A stretch of 10,838 bases of DNA, from the NCBI GenBank assembly GCA_045540655.1, contig JAZQHP010000121.1, positions 1 to 10,838 on the forward strand, written 5' to 3'. A model generated the notes under the pieces. That model saw only the letters and a program-made list of their open reading frames with translations. It was not told where the DNA came from and did not search any database. Position 1 is the first letter of the stretch. Every line of letters starts with the position of its first letter. Positions 1 to 7,510 of the stretch are shown here, piece by piece. The translations under genes and the position numbers were made by a program. The stretch comes from RGIG1959 sp045540655 (lineage in GTDB: Bacteria; Bacillota; Clostridia; Oscillospirales; Acutalibacteraceae).

Positions 1-3000
1 GCATACGCAAACGCATAGTTACCGACAGCGGTGATATCCTTGCCGATCACAATGTGCTTGATCTGCTTGAGGTATGCATACCAGGGCATCGACTTCGCAT
101 CCGCGTAGTTGGTCATAGCGCCGTTGCCGCCGATGGTCATCACGCCGTCGCTCGTAAGCGCCCAGGTGATGTTGCCGTCGACACCGGAAGCCACCGCTGC
201 AGGAACGAATGCGCGGACCTCGTGCGCAATGCCGTAGGTCTCCGCATACTGCTGAGCATAGGTATCTTCCGCCACGTTGAGGACAACGTTCGGGCAGTTG
301 ACGAACGCTTTGGAGTGCATCGACTTCATGTCCTGCGGAATGTACACATTCACGAGGCTGTCGCCGTCGCCGAACGCATAGTTACCCAGAGAAACCACCG
401 TTTCGGGGAGCACAATTTCCGTAACGTTGGGCATATCACGGAACGCCAGCACACCGACAGACGTCAGCTTGCTGCCTTCTTCGAAGGTGACAGACTGCGT
501 GTTGGCGGCATAAGCAAACGCATAGTTACCGATTGTGGTGATATCTTTGCCGATCACGATCGATTTGATCAGGTTACGACGCGCCGTCCAGGGCTGCTGG
601 CTCTGGTTGGCGAAGTTGGGCATCGCGCCGGTACCGTCGATCACCAGCGCACCGTTAGGATACAGACCCCAGGTGATGGTATCGGTCAGTTTGCCGCTGT
701 AGGTGGGATTGACCGTGCCCTCCACCAATTCGTAGGTCAGGTTGTTGTCGATGGCATAGAAATACGCCTCGGAATCCTGGACCACATACACCACAAAGTC
801 CGTGCTGCTCTTCTTGAACAGATCGTTGCCAATCGTGGTGACAGACGCGGGGATGGTGATCTTCTTCAGATAGTGAGTCTGGCCAAACGCCTCACGGCCG
901 ATGGTGTGCAGGCGGCTGTTGTCTTCCACATACACATTTTGGATGAAGCCGTTCTTGTAGAACGCCAGTTCTTTGATGACTTCCACGGAAGCCGGGATCG
1001 TGATCTCCACCAAACGGTGGCAGGAAGCAAACGCACCCTTGCAGATCGTCTTCAGAGAGGAGCCTTCCTCGAAGGTCACCGACTTCAGATACGCGTTGTT
1101 GTAGAACGCATATTCACCGATCTCGGTGATCTCGTTGCCGACCACGAGAGCATAAATCTTACTGCGGTTCATGATGAACCAGGGCGCATAGATACCATTG
1201 CTGGTGTAGTTGCCGATCGCGCCCTTACCGTCCACGTACAGCGTGCCGTCGGCGGTCACAACATACTCGATGTTGTTGCCTTCGAAGCCGGCGTCGACGA
1301 TGTTGGCATCTTCAGCGGAAACGAACGCGCCGTATTCGCTGAAGGTCACGTTGTAGCCGCACACGACCTGCTCGCCGGAGATAGCATAGCCATTCTCGTC
1401 GAAATAGTACATGGTGGGATACACGTTGATCTGATCGGTGATTTTAATACCACCGTTGAAATACATGTAAGCCTGCGCGTCTTCATTGTAGTAGAAGCCG
1501 TTGAGGCGCGCCTTGTTCGCACAGACGCCGTTCTCACCGAAATCGTAATAATAACCGTCGATTTCCTGAAGACCGACATACTTCACGCCGCCGACATAGT
1601 AGGAGTCGCCGGTCCAGCCGTCCGCAATCAGGACACCGTCAACATAGGTCTTGCCGTCGGTGTATTCGCCGTTGAACAGCTCACCGCAAGCGCAGGAGAG
1701 CACACCGTCAACCACAGTATAGGTGTGACCGGTAGCGGGAACAGACGTGCCCCAATCCGCCACGGACGCACAACCTTCGCAGTACGTACGACCGGTATAG
1801 CCTTGCTCGGTGCAGGTAGGAGCCTGATCCGCCACAGCCGCCGCCTTATGCACGTGACCGCCGTCCCATGCATCGAAATACGCCTTACCCTCGGCAGTGG
1901 CGGTCATATTGCCGTAGTTCGCCCACATTTCGGTGTCGCAGAACACGCGCTCACCGGTGAAGGTCGAGGTGGTGTTGTCAACGCGGGTCAGAACGCCCTT
2001 GTCAACATTGGCGATCACAGACATTCTCCAGAACTCATTCTTCGTCTTGAACTGGGCCAGGGTGAATGCCGCGGCGCCCGCCTGCGTACCGTTTGCATAG
2101 GTGTAGCCGGTCTTCAGCGTCCACACACGTACAGGCAGGGTCGCCAGAGCCGCTTCGCCGGTCGCGGTCACATCGCCGGTCTTCGTGATCACGATGGTGG
2201 CAATGTTATCCGTAGGCTCCACGGAATAGGTCGCTTCAAAGCCATCGGCAACGATCATGTGATCGAGCTGCCAGGTGCTGTTGTTATCGAGATCGATCAC
2301 GATCTCCGCTTCGCTGACCTCTTCGATCGCCGTCGCCACTACGTCCATCTCATAGATGGAGCCCAGCTTGGGATACGTCTGGTCAGGGTTGTGAGCCACC
2401 AGCTTCACCGTGCTCTCGGATTCTGCAGCGTTGACAACGATGTCCTTATAGACACAGGCGTAGTTGCCCATCTTGTCACATGCCGAGAATTTCACAGTGT
2501 GCTTGCCGTTGGTAAGCTCGGTGTCAACCACGGACGCCAGACCGTTGGAGTAGGTGCAACCAACCTCAACGCCGTCGATGTACGCCTTCACGGTGGAAGG
2601 ATCGACGCCTGTGTAGTTATCCTTGCCGGTGTACTCCTTCACGGTAGCGCCGAAGGTGACCTTGTTCGCCGTCACGGTCTGACCGTCGAGCACCGCCGCG
2701 TCCGCCATACCTTCCACCGCATAGGTCACGTTGGAGATCACGGGCGCTTCGCGGTCATCCACAGCGGTCGAATAGTCGACGGTGATGCTGTCGATGTAAA
2801 TCTGATAGTTGCCGGGAATATTGCTGTTCTGAGCCGCCACATAGTTGTAGGCAGAGCCGTCGCGGTCGGAAATGTAGAACTGCATAATCGCTCGGTTGGG
2901 GATCCAACCAACCATGCTGGCGGACGTGGTGTCCACCCACAGATAGTGCCAGCCGGGTTCGTCAAACGAATAGACAACGCCCGTACCGCCGGCAACGGTA

Positions 3001-4823
3001 TCCATGTTGTTGCTGTTGATATTGCCGCCGAGGGTGGGAACACCGTCCGCAGAAACAGACGTCACGGTTGGCAACGTCCAGCGCGCCCACAGACCGACAA
3101 ATTCGTCGGGAATGTAGATCCACGCACCGATGCGGACCGCATTCTTGAACACCTTCGTATCCGTCGTGTACAAGCTGGTCTTCATGTAACCGGATTCCAG
3201 CGAGTTGCTGTAGTTAATGTGAGCACCCAGCGCATAGTTGCCGTCGTGCACGTTGCCGGAGTCGCTGTTCACAACACTCTGTTCCACTTCGGGCCAGACG
3301 TAGTTGTATTTCGTGCCGGGAGTCTCGTTGACATACACGTTCTGATTGGTGCCGTCTTCGAAATCGTACACAATCTCCGAGCCCTTGCCGAGGTTGACGG
3401 TTGCCGACGCGGTCACAGAGGAATCGAGGACCATCTCCGCCTTCAGCGTCGATGTGGTCGCCGCTTCGCCTTCAGCGCCCGCCGTAAACTCAAAACCGTT
3501 GATCGTACCGACGGTCGCGTCGGACAACGTGAACTTCAGGTCAGCCGGCTTGATCACCACGTCTTTGACGCCGTAGGTAGCCGCAATATTGAGGTTAACC
3601 GTTTTGCCGTAGGGCACGGTCATGACCGCGTTGTTAAACGCAATCGTATCGGGAATCACCACGTTGATCGTGGTCGAGCCGACCGCCGCGTTGTTGTACA
3701 TCGCGGTAATGGTCGCTGCGCCGACCTCGGAGCCCGCGGTGAACACGCCGTCAACATACGTACCGTTATCCACCACATAGGTGATGTCTGCGGGAATGTC
3801 CGCCGCATGACCGGTGGAGCTGACGCCGGTGACAGCCACGTTCACAGAGGAACCGGGGGTCACATAGTCGTTTTCAGCATCGTATGCCACGCGATCAAAC
3901 TCATAGGAAGCCGCCGCGGTGGAAACGACGATAAAGCCGTTGGAAACGGAACGCTCGGAGCCGTCGGAGGGGCTGTTAGCGATCGCAAATGTATCCGAGC
4001 CTTCGGGTTTACAGGCATAGGTGCAGGAGCCGCCGCCGTCCAGGTGACCTGCCCACACGCAACCGAGGTCGAGCATGACCTGCGCCTGCTCCAGAACGGT
4101 CAGACCGATGGAGTTCGGAGCCTGGTTACCGTCGGCAGTCATGATGACGACATCGCCGTCCGCAGTGATACCGATGGTTTGACGGGGATAATACTTCGTC
4201 GTATCCAGACCGGTGCAGATCTTACCGTCCACGATCAGCATCGTATAGATGCCGATGGCTTCCTGGATATTGCCCTTGTCTTTGGAGTAATCACCCTTGT
4301 TACCGATTTTTACCGAACCGTCCTTCATAACGGCAAAATAACCATAGTTGTTACCTTCCGCTTCGTTGGTAACATCAATGCCGTTCATGACAAAGGTGCC
4401 GGTAGGCTTACCGTTGATCATGTTGTAATAGGACGCGTTGATACCCGCCACAACGGTACCCTGATAGTACTCATCGCCGGCCGCCGCCTTCTGATTGAAG
4501 GATGCAACCTGCTCGGTGAGCTTGGACATACCGTAGTTGGTAGGATCCATGTCCTTGTAAGACGCGAACAGCTTGACAGAGTCAACGCTCATGTCCGCTT
4601 TGGTCACAAACATCTTGACTTGTTCGCTGCTGTTGTTGTACAACGTGTACGCATCCAGTGTAACGCCGGGCGCCAACGTGGAGTTTTTCTCCACAGCAAC
4701 AGAAAGCTTTGCGTTTGTGAACTCGCCCGCCGCCATCGCCGAGAAGCCGATCGTCGGCAACAGTCCGAGGACCATTACCACGCTCAGCACGACGCTCAGC
4801 AGCTTCGTGAACTTCTGTTTCAT
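1..4823 (-). CDS. Giant secreted modular protein: phosphodiester glycosidase (NAGPA-like) plus BspA leucine-rich repeats, C-terminus cut by window edge
   Basis: Seen: the frame is open from ATG at 4823 to the left edge (1,607 codons, no stop). AAAGGAG at 4839-4833 fits this ATG; an in-frame ATG at 4832 abuts the ribosome site and is less likely. Residues 1-31 are a signal peptide (MKQKFTK, hydrophobic core, AMA cleavage site). Residues about 50-305 match the phosphodiester glycosidase (NAGPA, DUF2233) family: AGINASYYN at 126-134, QTIGITADGDVVIM, LDGGGS at 261-266, RSVSNGFIVV at 291-300. Next come Ig-like stretches (about 309-480), a jelly-roll, possibly carbohydrate-binding, segment (484-688), another Ig-like stretch (689-803), a cohesin-like segment (805-925), a cysteine module (989-1046), Tyr/Gly repeats like cell-wall-binding repeats (1049-1165), and BspA LRR_5 blocks from about 1185. 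Known: NAGPA-fold enzymes cleave sugar-1-phosphodiesters. Inferred: a surface or secreted enzyme acting on phosphodiester-linked glycans. The Ig-like, jelly-roll and cohesin-like calls are weak; signal peptide, NAGPA and LRR are firm. Confidence 0.85.
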   Translation of the reverse strand, partial: MKQKFTKLLSVVLSVVMVLGLLPTIGFSAMAAGEFTNAKLSVAVEKNSTLAPGVTLDAYTLYNNSSEQVKMFVTKADMSVDSVKLFASYKDMDPTNYGMSKLTEQVASFNQKAAAGDEYYQGTVVAGINASYYNMINGKPTGTFVMNGIDVTNEAEGNNYGYFAVMKDGSVKIGNKGDYSKDKGNIQEAIGIYTMLIVDGKICTGLDTTKYYPRQTIGITADGDVVIMTADGNQAPNSIGLTVLEQAQVMLDLGCVWAGHLDGGGSCTYACKPEGSDTFAIANSPSDGSERSVSNGFIVVSTAAASYEFDRVAYDAENDYVTPGSSVNVAVTGVSSTGHAADIPADITYVVDNGTYVDGVFTAGSEVGAATITAMYNNAAVGSTTINVVIPDTIAFNNAVMTVPYGKTVNLNIAATYGVKDVVIKPADLKFTLSDATVGTINGFEFTAGAEGEAATTSTLKAEMVLDSSVTASATVNLGKGSEIVYDFEDGTNQNVYVNETPGTKYNYVWPEVEQSVVNSDSGNVHDGNYALGAHINYSNSLESGYMKTSLYTTDTKVFKNAVRIGAWIYIPDEFVGLWARWTLPTVTSVSADGVPTLGGNINSNNMDTVAGGTGVVYSFDEPGWHYLWVDTTSASMVGWIPNRAIMQFYISDRDGSAYNYVAAQNSNIPGNYQIYIDSITVDYSTAVDDREAPVISNVTYAVEGMADAAVLDGQTVTANKVTFGATVKEYTGKDNYTGVDPSTVKAYIDGVEVGCTYSNGLASVVDTELTNGKHTVKFSACDKMGNYACVYKDIVVNAAESESTVKLVAHNPDQTYPKLGSIYEMDVVATAIEEVSEAEIVIDLDNNSTWQLDHMIVADGFEATYSVEPTDNIATIVITKTGDVTATGEAALATLPVRVWTLKTGYTYANGTQAGAAAFTLAQFKTKNEFWRMSVIANVDKGVLTRVDNTTSTFTGERVFCDTEMWANYGNMTATAEGKAYFDAWDGGHVHKAAAVADQAPTCTEQGYTGRTYCEGCASVADWGTSVPATGHTYTVVDGVLSCACGELFNGEYTDGKTYVDGVLIADGWTGDSYYVGGVKYVGLQEIDGYYYDFGENGVCANKARLNGFYYNEDAQAYMYFNGGIKITDQINVYPTMYYFDENGYAISGEQVVCGYNVTFSEYGAFVSAEDANIVDAGFEGNNIEYVVTADGTLYVDGKGAIGNYTSNGIYAPWFIMNRSKIYALVVGNEITEIGEYAFYNNAYLKSVTFEEGSSLKTICKGAFASCHRLVEITIPASVEVIKELAFYKNGFIQNVYVEDNSRLHTIGREAFGQTHYLKKITIPASVTTIGNDLFKKSSTDFVVYVVQDSEAYFYAIDNNLTYELVEGTVNPTYSGKLTDTITWGLYPNGALVIDGTGAMPNFANQSQQPWTARRNLIKSIVIGKDITTIGNYAFAYAANTQSVTFEEGSKLTSVGVLAFRDMPNVTEIVLPETVVSLGNYAFGDGDSLVNVYIPQDMKSMHSKAFVNCPNVVLNVAEDTYAQQYAETYGIAHEVRAFVPAAVASGVDGNITWALTSDGVMTIGGNGAMTNYADAKSMPWYAYLKQIKHIVIGKDITAVGNYAFAY
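7..1240 (-). repeat. Three BspA-type repeat blocks with near-identical DNA
   Basis: Within the 3' part of the giant gene, each block opens with a strand carrying an ADG/PNG turn, then a GxGAMxN-like turn, a PW motif, and the segment VIGKDIT-x-x-GNYAFAYA. Clear starts are near 1240, 720 and 180. The two left-hand blocks are close in DNA: a 19-base exact match lies at 7-25 and 514-532, with good similarity continuing to about 60 and 567. The offset is 507 bases, or 169 codons. Shorter LRR_5 units (SVTFEEGSxL, ITIPASVxxI, LPETVVSLGNYAF) lie between them. This is the pattern of recent internal duplication typical of BspA proteins. The array continues beyond the window. Confidence 0.8.
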
Positions 4824-5045
4824 ACTTTGCATCTCCTTTACTTATTTTTTCCCTCTTATGTTTAAGCCCTGTGAGCAAGACGGAAACGAAATCCCACAGG
4901 GATGCCGACTGAATAATAAAAGTTCTGCCATCACTCCTCGTCCGATCGGAACGCCATCGGTACTGTATATGATCCGCTTGTAAGCCTGCGGATATATCCT
5001 CTGTTCGCAACGGGCGGCTTTCTCCGCTCGTTATCGCGTCTGCCA
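4824..5045 (-). other. 222-base leader/intergenic region between the sugar operon and the giant surface-protein gene
   Basis: No convincing -35/-10 pair is visible on the minus strand, so the downstream gene may depend on read-through from the operon or on a poor-consensus promoter. On the transcript, CCCTGTG (4901-4895) can pair with CACAGGG (4873-4867). The same left arm can instead form a short hairpin, ATCCC-TGT-GGGAT, followed by TTTCGTTT; the two folds exclude each other. A further stem ATCCGC/GCGGAT surrounds 4980. A 10-base direct repeat, TGATGGCAGA, occurs at 5048-5039 (overlapping the stop of the glycosyltransferase) and at 4933-4924. No strong intrinsic terminator was found. Confidence 0.45.
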
Positions 5046-6254
5046 TCAGGACACGATGATCTCGTAGCCGCGTTCCGCGGAATAGTGTTCCTGCAGATAG
5101 TCAAACGCCTTCTCGCCCCATGCATCGAGCGGTGCTTGACACATAGCCGTAACCGCTTTTGAAAACGCGTCCGCGTCACAGCTCTCACACCACATGCCGC
5201 ACCCGCCGTCGGTGATAATTTTCCCGATATCGGTGTTCGGATCGGTGCAAGCAAGAACGGGTCGCTTTGCCTGCATATAGCTGAGCAAGCGCGACGGAAA
5301 ATTCGGAATGGTGAAACGGTGATCCAAAAAAATCATACCGACATCACACGCCGCCGCTATGCGGTCATACTCTTCTTTCGGAAGCCCCGGCATCAGTTGC
5401 ATATTCGTCGGAGTTTCCTGTTCAAAAAAATGTTGAAGCTTCGCAAATTCCGTGCCGTTTCCGATCACCAAAAAAAACGCTTCCGGACTATCTTTTTGTT
5501 TTCTTAAGCACTCAATAAAAAACGGAATGCCTTGCGGCTTTCCGAGATTGCCGCCGTAAACAAACACGGTTTTATCCTTCGGAATACCGTATTTATCACG
5601 CATGGCATCACGCTCTTCGGGCGACAAAGACATGTCCTTCACTTCGATCGAGTTCGGACATACCTCCACCACCGTCGGATCCATCTGCGGATTATGCCGA
5701 ATCACATACTCCCGATTCGCCTCAGACATGCAACCGATCCGATCCGAAAGAGCATACAACCGTTGTTCTTTTTTTCGGAAATACCGGTAGAGGCAACCCT
5801 TGATGCCGGATACAGACATCATACCGATATCTACGGCATTTTGCGGAAAGATATCTTTCAGCAACAGATACGTAGCGGCGCCGTCGCGCTTTTTTACATA
5901 CTCGATCGGCTTAACCAAAGTAATCGGCGGCGTCGAATACAACACCAGATCAAATCGCACATCGCGGAAATAGGTTTTGATGCCCTTGAGTAACCGTTGT
6001 TCAATCATGAGCGTAGAAATGCCCTTTTCAATCACATTGGTTTTCTGGATGTTGCCGATTTTTAATTTTAAAATATGCGTTCGCCCTTCACTGCCGTCTT
6101 CGATCATATGCGTTGACACCCCCATGCGTCTTTCCACGGGGGAAATCATATAGACGCGATGACCGTTTCTGACAAACTCTCGCATCAGATCGGAATAAAT
6201 CCCGGATTCTTTGAGCGACCGTATATCCAACAACGTAATAAACAATACATTCAC
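5046..6254 (-). CDS. GT4-like GT-B glycosyltransferase, last gene of the sugar operon
   Basis: Predicted 402 residues. The GTG at 6254 is chosen because AAAGGAAG lies 8-9 bases upstream and the product then begins MNVLFITLLDIRS, the usual first beta strand of GT-B enzymes; the frame stays open further upstream but would overlap the acetyltransferase. The N-terminal half has the acceptor-side pattern (GIYSDLMREFVRNGHRVYMIS; LLKDIFPQNAVDIGM at 131-145). The C-terminal half has the nucleotide-sugar side: VFVYGGNLGKPQGIPF at 230-245, FLVIGNG at 261-267, and the region around PNFPSRLLSYMQAKRPVLA (317-335). Known: such proteins add a sugar from a nucleotide donor to a lipid-linked acceptor on the cytoplasmic face. 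Inferred: it adds the second sugar after the PglC-like step; donor and linkage cannot be read. The gene has more A/T runs than its neighbours. Its GTG lies 14 bases after the acetyltransferase stop, with the ribosome site overlapping that stop. Confidence 0.88.
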   Translation of the reverse strand: MNVLFITLLDIRSLKESGIYSDLMREFVRNGHRVYMISPVERRMGVSTHMIEDGSEGRTHILKLKIGNIQKTNVIEKGISTLMIEQRLLKGIKTYFRDVRFDLVLYSTPPITLVKPIEYVKKRDGAATYLLLKDIFPQNAVDIGMMSVSGIKGCLYRYFRKKEQRLYALSDRIGCMSEANREYVIRHNPQMDPTVVEVCPNSIEVKDMSLSPEERDAMRDKYGIPKDKTVFVYGGNLGKPQGIPFFIECLRKQKDSPEAFFLVIGNGTEFAKLQHFFEQETPTNMQLMPGLPKEEYDRIAAACDVGMIFLDHRFTIPNFPSRLLSYMQAKRPVLACTDPNTDIGKIITDGGCGMWCESCDADAFSKAVTAMCQAPLDAWGEKAFDYLQEHYSAERGYEIIVS

Positions 6255-6268
6255 TGCACTAACTTCCT

Positions 6269-6862
6269 TTATCCTCGGACGGCCGGGACCCCTTTGTACA
6301 ACCCGCTGTCCGTAAGGCTTTTCACCACCACGGCACCGGCACCGATCATACAATCTTCCCCGATATCCACATTGTTGATAACCGTGGCACCGGCACCGAT
6401 CCATGTGCGATGACCGATGTGCACCGTACCGCACACATGCGCGCCTACAGCCACGTGACAAAAATCGCCGATCGCGCAATCGTGGTCGACCGACGAGGCG
6501 GTGTTCAGGATCACGCCGTTGCCGATCGTCGCGTTCACGCACACAATGGCACCTGCAGCAATCAAGGTGCCGCGTCCGATGGTCGCGCCGTCTGAGATGA
6601 CGGCGTAGGGATGAATGAGCGTCACGACGGAGGCTCCGTGTGCTTCCAATTCCAGCTGAATCCGCTCGCGGACGCCGTTGTTACCGATCGCCACAAAGAA
6701 GTCCGCCTCATGCACAAAGCGTTCATAATCCGCCACCCTGCCGACGACTCCGTCGCCGGGTACATCGTCAAGAAAGGCAATGTCACCATACCCGCTGTGA
6801 GACGCAATATCGGCGGCGACACGGCCGTGACCGCCCGCACCGACAATCAACAATCGTTTCAT
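6269..6862 (-). CDS. pglD: PglD/NeuD-like sugar N-acetyltransferase (left-handed beta helix)
   Basis: Predicted 197 residues, normal length for the family. The N-terminus has a Rossmann-like nucleotide-sugar site (LLIVGAGGHGRVAADIA, residues 4-20; FLDD at 30-33; VAIGNN at 57-62). The C-terminal half is a hexapeptide-repeat beta helix (HPYAVISDGATIGRGTLIAAG onward), ending in the typical YKGVPAVRG. His127 in SSVDHDCAIGDF aligns, from recall, with the catalytic base His of Campylobacter PglD; His136 follows. Known: PglD acetylates the 4-amino group of UDP-4-amino-4,6-dideoxy-GlcNAc using acetyl-CoA. Its ATG overlaps the TGA of the upstream PglC-like gene (ATGA, 6862-6859), which indicates translational coupling. 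A NeuD-like or other acyl donor/acceptor role is possible, but the PglE and PglC neighbours favour bacillosamine chemistry. Confidence 0.9.
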   Translation of the reverse strand: MKRLLIVGAGGHGRVAADIASHSGYGDIAFLDDVPGDGVVGRVADYERFVHEADFFVAIGNNGVRERIQLELEAHGASVVTLIHPYAVISDGATIGRGTLIAAGAIVCVNATIGNGVILNTASSVDHDCAIGDFCHVAVGAHVCGTVHIGHRTWIGAGATVINNVDIGEDCMIGAGAVVVKSLTDSGLYKGVPAVRG

Positions 6863-7506
6863 ATGTTTGTTACTTCCTTTTCGGCAGTAGTGCCTGTGAA
6901 TTCTTCCATAGTCGCACAGGTCTCGGAACTAATACCGTCGCGTTTGAATACCGCCGCAACCGTTCCGAACAGGATACAGACATCGCCTGCAAACGTGACA
7001 TGCTCCACATACTGCACGTCCAAAGCAAAGCGTTCTTCCCAGGAAATGGCATTTCGTCCGTTTACTTGAGCGAGCCCCGTCAATCCCGGACGCACCAGAT
7101 GACGGCGGCGCTGTTGTTCGCTGTAAAGCGGCAGATATTTCACCAGCAACGGTCGCGGACCGACCATAGACATATCGCCTTTAAGGATATTGATCAGTTC
7201 GGGGAGTTCATCAAGCGATGTCGAACGAAGAAACCGACCGTACGCATTGAGCCGCACCGCATCGGGAAGCAGCCGTCCGTTTTCATCACGACGGTTATCC
7301 ATCGTACGAAATTTCATCAGCTTGAAGATGCGCTCCTCGCCCGTTTTCGGATCGATCTTGCCGGGACGAAGCTGCGTAAAAAACGGATTGCCGCGCATCG
7401 CGACAGCGCCGATCACCGTTAAAATCAGCAAAACCGGAGACAACACCAGAAGCGCGATCAGCGACAACGTGAAATCCAGCGCTCGCTTGATTCCGTTTGC
7501 ATACAT
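6859..7506 (-). CDS. pglC: PglC-like phosphoglycosyl transferase (bacterial sugar transferase family)
   Basis: Predicted 215 residues, the size of a minimal monotopic enzyme without the extra membrane helices of WbaP. Residues 8-36 form the membrane-embedded helix, with Ser23-Pro24 as in the re-entrant helix of PglC. Then come MKFRTM (64-69), RSTSLDELPELINILKGDMS (94-113) containing the catalytic Asp99-Glu100 pair, VGPRPLL (115-121), and RPGLTGLAQVNGRNAISW (139-156). Known: the family moves a sugar-1-phosphate from UDP-sugar to undecaprenyl phosphate, the first membrane step of glycan assembly. The match to Campylobacter PglC runs the full length, including the PLLVKYLPLYSEQQ stretch. Inferred substrate: UDP-diacetylbacillosamine or a close relative. 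The ATG lies 4 bases after the stop of the aminotransferase, with AGGAGAG inside the end of that gene; a second ATG at 7511 is out of frame. Confidence 0.93.
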   Translation of the reverse strand: MYANGIKRALDFTLSLIALLVLSPVLLILTVIGAVAMRGNPFFTQLRPGKIDPKTGEERIFKLMKFRTMDNRRDENGRLLPDAVRLNAYGRFLRSTSLDELPELINILKGDMSMVGPRPLLVKYLPLYSEQQRRRHLVRPGLTGLAQVNGRNAISWEERFALDVQYVEHVTFAGDVCILFGTVAAVFKRDGISSETCATMEEFTGTTAEKEVTNI

Positions 7507-7510
7507 GGCA

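Noticed and set aside
4582..5046. A 154-codon minus-strand frame whose ATG overlaps the TGA of the glycosyltransferase
   Set aside because: It has no clear ribosome site of its own, runs 240 bases into the giant gene in another frame, and its residues show no domain or membrane pattern. The ATGA overlap comes with a 10-base repeat and is probably chance.
6255..6542. Upstream extension of the glycosyltransferase frame
   Set aside because: The extra 96 residues are Arg-rich shadow sequence of the acetyltransferase. GTG at 6254 has a good ribosome site and gives the proper GT-B start.
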